From positions 744,001 to 808,000 of the forward strand of contig JAQJDB010000007.1 in assembly GCA_032139905.1 (NCBI GenBank): a stretch of DNA of 64,000 nucleotides. Reading direction: 5' to 3'. The notes under the pieces were generated by a model. It did no database searches. It saw only the letters and a list, made by a program, of their open reading frames with translations, and was not told the DNA's origin. This stretch comes from Nitrospira sp. MA-1 (GTDB lineage Bacteria > Nitrospirota > Nitrospiria > Nitrospirales > UBA8639). The translations under genes and the position numbers were made by a program. Positions 59,290 through 64,000 of the stretch are shown piece by piece (position 1 is the first letter of the stretch; every line of letters begins with the position of its first letter).

Positions 59290-59395
59290 GAGGTTCGTCC
59301 CGGCAGTCGAGGTCTCTTCGTCTTGGCTCAGGGGAGGCCTTTTGTTTGGGTAAAAGGACCCAAAGCTAATGACGCCCCGCCCGACCTCACTAGGA
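59290..59395 (-). repeat. Dispersed hairpin repeat, copy B (degenerate)
   Basis: Reverse orientation. CGGCAGtCGAGGTC then CCTTTTGTTTGGGTAAAAGGACCCAAAGCTA near 59338-59367, the decayed counterpart of the hairpin in copy C. The 3' block (GACGCC..CCGACC) matches less well. Non-coding sequence from 59252 to 59689 holds nothing else. Confidence 0.55.
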
Positions 59396-59689
59396 TGGGT
59401 CTGATGTAAACTATTGGAGGGCGGCCCAATTCGCGGATCCTGTCCTGCGTCTTGCGAAGGGCTCACACAAGGTCCACCTCTTGATTTGAGCGTCAGCCCC
59501 GTTGGTCAATCTCGAGGGGGTAGGATAACAAGCTAGCGAATCCACGCGTGGTTAGAAAGCCGGATTTGGTTTGCGTGATTGCAATGCCTTGCCCCCAATA
59601 TGTACCACGCCGGACAGATCGCGAAAGAATTATTCAGACTTTCGCCCGCCCTACTTTTGTCCTCCCTTCGATCGTTAGCGAGAGGGTTC

Positions 59690-61420
59690 CTACGGTGTAG
59701 TAAACTGCGTAATCTTACAGCTTGGCGAATTGGGTAGGGGCGATCCTGCATGGAACTGCTCGGCGCATTGCTTGATTTCAAGCGCAGCATCAGCCGTCGC
59801 TTGGTTAAAGGTGTCCTGCCCGGGCGTCATCCAGATCGGCGATGTGGCTGAGTGTGGGTGCTTACTCTCCTGGGAAGGGGCTGTGGCCTTGATACCTAAA
59901 TCGAGCGCCGTGCCATTGCTGGGGACGTTGCCGGTGTTACTCACATTGTTCACTCCCATGCGATGACAGCTGTTGCATAGATTGTCGTTGACCTCGACCT
60001 TGTAGGCTTTCCACGAGGCGAAATCAGCGCCGACAAAGGAATAGGGCTCGGGGTCGCTGTTGAAGGTGATATCACCCGCACCGGGTAACTGGTTTGGGCC
60101 TGATATTTGGGCGAGATACGGGGATCGGATGATTGGCCCATTGTCATGGCAACTCACACAGGGGAATTTGCTGTTGACAATTTGTGACGGTGTCATCCAG
60201 AAAGCTGGATTGCCCACTCCCTTGGAAGGCGCCTTGACCTTTCCATCGTGGCTTAAGTGAAAGCCTTCTTCTAGCGCCCCCTGATAGAAACAGGTTTTGC
60301 CATTGACTTTATTGTGTTGGATGACTGCCACGTCGCCATACTGCCCTTGGGGTAGGCCCATCTTTCGGGCATGCGCCACCACATATGCGTCTGGCGTATT
60401 GACCAGCACCCGGAAGCGGCTCCCACGATCACATTTTCCGTTGAGCACGTTCGGACGATCACAGGTGCCGTCTGGATAGGTCGCAGTAGCCGGAGTGAGA
60501 TGATCGGTTGGAACCGTTGTCCCCAAAGGGCTATCGACGTCGAAATCGGGAACAGACACACCGATGGCCTGATCGCATTCCTGGGCAAAGGCTGCAAGGG
60601 CATCCGTTCCTCCCGGTGCGGTTAGGAGTCCTGCCCAATTTCCCTCAACAGGCGCAGGATAGCCGAGTCCTCCATCACTTTGATCGTCGGCTCGATCCGC
60701 ATCCACGTCATACCGCATATACTGATTGCCTTTAAAAAAATAGACAACCGTCTTTCCCTCGAACGGCGTCGGCCAGGCCACCGCACCATCGACTCCATCT
60801 GGAAACTTGAAATTGGGCCAATTGCCTGCAATGGGCTTCGGGTAGCCCGGGTCAGCCCGATGCCTCTTCACATCAAAGCGGATGTACTGATTATCCCGGA
60901 AAAAGTATGCGACGGTCCTGCCGCTTCTCGGCACAGGCCAAACCACCACGGCATCCACCCGATCTGTCCAGATCCCAGGCCACTTCAACGAGATCGGCTG
61001 GGGGTAGGCCCGGCCCGCGCCGTCTGCTGCATCAGCCCGATCCGCATCCACGTCATACCTCATGAACTGATTTCCTTTGAAGAAGTAGGCGACCGTCTTG
61101 ATTTCTGCTCCTCCCGGAGGCGGCGCAGGCCAAAAGACTGCCGCGTCCATGTTTTCCTCAAAAAGTCCAGGCCAGTTGTTCCGGATAGGGCGGGGGTAGG
61201 CATTGCCACTGCCATCGTCACTGTCCGCCATATCCCGGGTGATGTCGTATCGGGCATACTCCCTTCCCTGGAAGAAATAAACCTTGCCGTTATTCCATAC
61301 CACCGGCACCAGTTTCTCTGAACCGGTCAACTGGGCCCAAACGTCCACGGTCCCATAGAAACCCACCGCGATGAACATTCCGCAGATTGTTGACATGAAA
61401 ATTTTACGAGACATTCTCAT
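59690..61420 (-). CDS. Secreted hemopexin-repeat protein with dihaem CxxCH C-terminus
   Basis: 576 residues. Signal peptide to about 30 (WAQ). Residues 35-280 form four hemopexin repeats of about 55 residues, each with the YFFxGNQYxRYD strand and WPG/GNW turn, predicting a four-bladed propeller. The C-terminal 290 residues hold two haem c motifs, CVSCH (421-425) and CNSCH (482-486), among Asn/Gly/Pro-rich loops with GTxxG and FHLSHDGK. Propeller and c-haem domains in one chain are unusual. AAAGGGA lies before ATG 61420. Extracytoplasmic; redox role likely, partner unknown. Confidence 0.88.
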   Translation of the reverse strand: MRMSRKIFMSTICGMFIAVGFYGTVDVWAQLTGSEKLVPVVWNNGKVYFFQGREYARYDITRDMADSDDGSGNAYPRPIRNNWPGLFEENMDAAVFWPAPPPGGAEIKTVAYFFKGNQFMRYDVDADRADAADGAGRAYPQPISLKWPGIWTDRVDAVVVWPVPRSGRTVAYFFRDNQYIRFDVKRHRADPGYPKPIAGNWPNFKFPDGVDGAVAWPTPFEGKTVVYFFKGNQYMRYDVDADRADDQSDGGLGYPAPVEGNWAGLLTAPGGTDALAAFAQECDQAIGVSVPDFDVDSPLGTTVPTDHLTPATATYPDGTCDRPNVLNGKCDRGSRFRVLVNTPDAYVVAHARKMGLPQGQYGDVAVIQHNKVNGKTCFYQGALEEGFHLSHDGKVKAPSKGVGNPAFWMTPSQIVNSKFPCVSCHDNGPIIRSPYLAQISGPNQLPGAGDITFNSDPEPYSFVGADFASWKAYKVEVNDNLCNSCHRMGVNNVSNTGNVPSNGTALDLGIKATAPSQESKHPHSATSPIWMTPGQDTFNQATADAALEIKQCAEQFHAGSPLPNSPSCKITQFTTP

Positions 61421-62465
61421 AGCGTAATCCCTTTCTTACCTTACCTATCCATTGCGTATATTCCGCTCATTTTCTCATTCCCCAAACATCCTCTGTGTTG
61501 CTCGAATAAGCAAAACCCATTCCCCTCAAATCGGGTGTGCAAGAAAGCCCTTCCGGCTTCTGATTGATAGCTCCTACTGGCTCTAGACTTCATATCCCTG
61601 CTGATACTGCTGCCCTCAACTCCACATGCGTTGCGGGTATCAATGACGATACACGTCGTATCGAATTAGATACCTATTCTCTTATGGGCGACTGTCACAG
61701 AACTTCAAAATCACTACCCCCAAGTTCTGGGGGGAAAGTCTGTTGTTGAAAGTTTCGTACCGAGGAGTTAAGGGGAGGAAAATTTAACCAGATTTATTTT
61801 AGTCGATTTCTGGTTCGTGAATGGCTTAATACGGTAACGGTGGCGGGAGTTGTTCTGGTCTGTAGAGGTTGGAGATTTTGGGTCAAATCATTTGTTGATA
61901 GTGTTCCCTCTCGGTGGAACTTTGGCTAAATGAGGTGTCGGCTGCTGGTTCAGAGTCTCTATGTCCTTCAGAAAAGTGGTTGTATGTTTAAATGAATTTT
62001 CTTGCCGGGGGTCGGCCCGGCAGCCGAGGTCCTTTTGTTTCGGCAAAAGGACCCAAAACCATGGTGGCCGTGGCCTGGCCCTTCGGGTTCCCTCCGCGGT
62101 TCGCCGACCCCGGCGGCGCACAAACTCGCTGCGCTTGAACAATGTGCGCCTTGTCTCCGGTGCCGGCTGCACTGCTCGGCCACACCACAAGGCCAAAGGA
62201 AGATGCCAAAAAATTGAGTCCCTTTCTGATGGCTGGCCAATCCGCTATCTTCACCCCAGGCCCGCCGATCAGTAAGAGCATCAGATGCTGGGACTGGGCG
62301 GCAGGCGTCGGAGCGGAGAAACAGGGAGGATTTCAAGATTTGAGTTTCTTCTGAAAATTTTTTAACTCGCGGAGGTGATACACGGCTTGACTAATTTCGC
62401 TCGTTGAACAAGAATCCGCCTAAACGTTGCTAGCATTTACATATAAATAATCACTTGAGGAAACA
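61421..62465. other. Intergenic with repeat copy C, no gene seen
   Basis: About 1.05 kb. Only the repeat at 62001-62150 stands out. Leader of the TIR gene at the end (GAGGAAAC before ATG). Confidence 0.5.
62001..62150 (-). repeat. Dispersed hairpin repeat, copy C
   Basis: Reverse orientation relative to A and D. CCCGGCAGCCGA, then the perfect 10-bp inverted repeat GGTCCTTTTG (62028-62037), loop TTTCGG, CAAAAGGACC (62044-62053), then CCCAAAACCATGG, GGGTTCCCTCCGCGG and ACTCGCTGCGCTTGAACAA. Confidence 0.8.
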
Positions 62466-63284
62466 ATGAAAATATTTGTGAGTTGGTCTGGGAAGAGAAG
62501 TAAGGCAGTGGCAGAATTAATCAGTGATTGGCTGAAGTGTGTCATTCAAGCTTCTCAACCATGGATTTCTACTAGGGATATTGATCGTGGAGCGATTTGG
62601 TTTTCCGAAATAAGCGATAAGCTCAAAGATGTATCTGTTGGCGTCGTATGCCTAACTCAGGAAAATAAAGAAAAGCCTTGGATCTTGTTTGAGGCCGGTG
62701 CCTTGGCAAAAGGATTGACTACTAATCGAGTATGTACATTCTTAATAGATTTGAGCCCTGAAGATTTACAAGATCCGCTTGCGCAATTTAATCACACGTT
62801 GCCAGTCAAAGACAGTGTGTGGGAATTGACGAGAACGATAAATGCCTGTCTCGGTGAAAAAGCTCTTGATGAACGAATCTTGAAGCAAGTATTCGATACA
62901 TACTGGGCTCAATTTGACAGGAATTTCAAAGAGGCGCTAAAGGAGAACCCTCCAGGAGAAGTCGTGCCTCCTCGCTCGGAACAAGATATCCTCTCTGAAA
63001 TTCTTGCCAATACAAGAAGTTTGACGAACAGAATCAGAAACCTTGAATCCGAGGTCCATATAAAATCCAAAAACAGATTTTTTAATTCAATTAACTCAAT
63101 TGAATTTGAAAAAAACATCAGGAAGAAAATAATCAACCTAATTCAATCAGGAAAATTTAGTGAGGATGAAATAATTTCTTCTTTGATAGACTATGACATC
63201 CCAGAATCTTATGCTCGCGATTTCATCAAAAACACGATGCTGAGTCTTGGTCTTAACGAGATAGGGAAGATTGCCAACAAGTAA
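62466..63284 (+). CDS. TIR-domain protein
   Basis: 272 residues. Residues 1-135 match bacterial TIR-like domains: FVSWSGKRSK at the start, WISTRDIDRG, VCLTQEN, and the catalytic-Glu region WILFEAGAL (Glu76), which in active TIRs cleaves NAD. Residues 135-272 are helical, charged and Lys-rich with no recognised domain. AT-richer than its surroundings. No Thoeris ThsA, STAND or other partner is next to it; repeat copies C and D flank it. Defence or stress effector is likely, by family, not shown. Confidence 0.87.
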   Translation: MKIFVSWSGKRSKAVAELISDWLKCVIQASQPWISTRDIDRGAIWFSEISDKLKDVSVGVVCLTQENKEKPWILFEAGALAKGLTTNRVCTFLIDLSPEDLQDPLAQFNHTLPVKDSVWELTRTINACLGEKALDERILKQVFDTYWAQFDRNFKEALKENPPGEVVPPRSEQDILSEILANTRSLTNRIRNLESEVHIKSKNRFFNSINSIEFEKNIRKKIINLIQSGKFSEDEIISSLIDYDIPESYARDFIKNTMLSLGLNEIGKIANK

Positions 63285-63739
63285 ATGCAGCCGACGCAAA
63301 AAGCGCGTGGCTGATTTAAGTGTTAGCTACATAGACTCAAGCAGGAGTGAGTTGGAAACACCGGATAATCCAGCAGAAGAAAGCGTCGAAAGACCTGTCT
63401 CGATTGATCTGGGAAGAGTCCTTAGTTCGGTCGCCAGCAGGGTCAAGTCGCGAATGAAGAATGATAGGGATATACGTTGAATTATGACCAGACCGGTCCG
63501 CTTAGAATTTCCACATGCGCTTTATCACCGGACCTCACTTGTAGATTGACGGGAATTGCTTGGGGTCATGTCTTGCAATATCACAGCGGCTGGTCACGCT
63601 TAGGGATAGTTGAGTGAAGCCGAAAGCGAATTGTTTGATTTAAGACAAAACCTCAGATAGACCCCCACAGATTTTCTTCCACACTTTTTTTGAATCGACG
63701 CCTGCTGTTCGGCCTTATTGGCGGACGCTCTTCAAGCAT
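63285..63739. other. Intergenic, no supported gene
   Basis: About 455 bases. A frame from 63271 overlapping the TIR gene has weak support. TCATGTCTTGCAATATCACA at 63559-63582 echoes the string near 7824. Confidence 0.4.
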
Positions 63740-63888
63740 TGGCGGGCCTTGTTTGAGCCTGGCGAGTTGGCCCGCCCTTCTGTTTCCTGCGTCCGCTTAA
63801 TCTAAAGAGGCCGAACTGGGCGTCAATGGTTTTGGGTCCTTTTGCCGAAACAAAAGGACCTCGGCTGCCGGGCCGAAACCCGGCAAGG
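63740..63888 (+). repeat. Dispersed hairpin repeat, copy D
   Basis: GGCGGGCCTTGTTTGAGCC, GGCGAGTTGGCC, GCGTCCGC, then TGGTTTTGGGTCC and the perfect hairpin GGTCCTTTTG (63835-63844), loop CCGAAA, CAAAAGGACC (63851-63860), then TCGGCTGCCGGGCCGAAACCCGGCAAGG. Best-preserved copy together with C. Confidence 0.82.
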
Positions 63889-64000
63889 TTTACGCAATTG
63901 AATGCCGAAAAAGTTATTTGTCTGTTGTGAAAATCGGCTTCGCAGGCGAACGGCAGAGGTCATCTTTTCCGATTAAGAAAAGGTTGAGGCCAGATCATGG
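63889..64000. other. Right edge, no gene seen
   Basis: The last 112 bases show no supported feature. Confidence 0.4.

Noticed and set aside
62001-62350. Several overlapping frames of 70-120 codons in the repeat C region
   Set aside because: They arise from the repeat itself; the same repeat gives similar false frames at copies A and D.
63271-63480. 69-codon frame overlapping the end of the TIR gene
   Set aside because: TTG start without a good ribosome site and low-complexity charged product; could be real but not supported.

Overview
The window comes from a Gram-negative bacterium: it has many lipoproteins with a lipobox, DegP, MtgA, periplasmic c-type cytochromes and BON-domain protein. 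The mix of families (DUF2934, BON, GYD, YjbQ, monohaem cytochromes, an ars operon with ArsI and Acr3) fits a chemolithotroph-like Nitrospirota genome best. That placement is an impression from gene content, not a proof. No rRNA, tRNA, CRISPR array or intact transposase was seen.

Layout. 1-6435: three translationally coupled genes for large, probably surface or secreted beta-rich proteins, in visibly GC-richer DNA, followed by a membrane-anchored fibre-like protein (6743-7804). 8.5-15 kb: patatin-like lipase, a lipoprotein form of protein-L-isoaspartate methyltransferase, a GH13 glucanase, a UspA protein and a thioredoxin-membrane fusion. 15-19 kb: a histidine kinase, a CheY-like regulator and small proteins. 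19.3-21.7 kb: a compact arsenic operon arsR-arsI-arsC-acr3 with a perfect palindrome overlapping the arsR start codon. 21.8-25 kb: Vgb-like propeller lipoprotein, GIY-YIG protein and TPR protein.

25.3-27.5 kb is an AT-rich single gene with a restriction-endonuclease-like N-terminus and a PIN-like segment, a candidate defence gene. Downstream are a LEA14-like lipoprotein, a dispersed-repeat copy and a DUF433/DUF5615 toxin-antitoxin pair. 30-34.7 kb holds Yip1, GDPD, alpha/beta hydrolase, a frameshifted DUF427 gene, GYD and zinc-ribbon proteins. 34.5-39 kb has two paralogous 55-residue zinc-binding proteins around RbgA/YlqF, a DEAH helicase and a zinc-ribbon partner. 39.4-42.6 kb: LCAT-like lipase and a cytochrome/IPT/cytochrome set.

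44-54 kb is a stress-protection region: DnaJ/CbpM, DegP, a YfdX-family pseudogene with three frameshifts and two internal stops, a triple-BON protein, an NhaR-type pseudogene, several tiny membrane proteins and Hsp20. It resembles a rearranged and partly decayed transmissible stress-tolerance locus. 54-59 kb carries nucleotidyltransferase, MgtC/DUF4010, zinc alcohol dehydrogenase, MtgA and YjbQ.

59.7-63.3 kb has an unusual four-repeat hemopexin protein with two CxxCH haem motifs and a lone TIR-domain protein. Both lie among copies of a dispersed ~150 bp repeat with a perfect 10-bp hairpin (copies near 28.7, 59.3, 62.1 and 63.8 kb). The strongest leads for new biology are the 737-residue putative nuclease, the TIR protein with its repeats, the hemopexin-dihaem fusion, and the set of overlooked small proteins.
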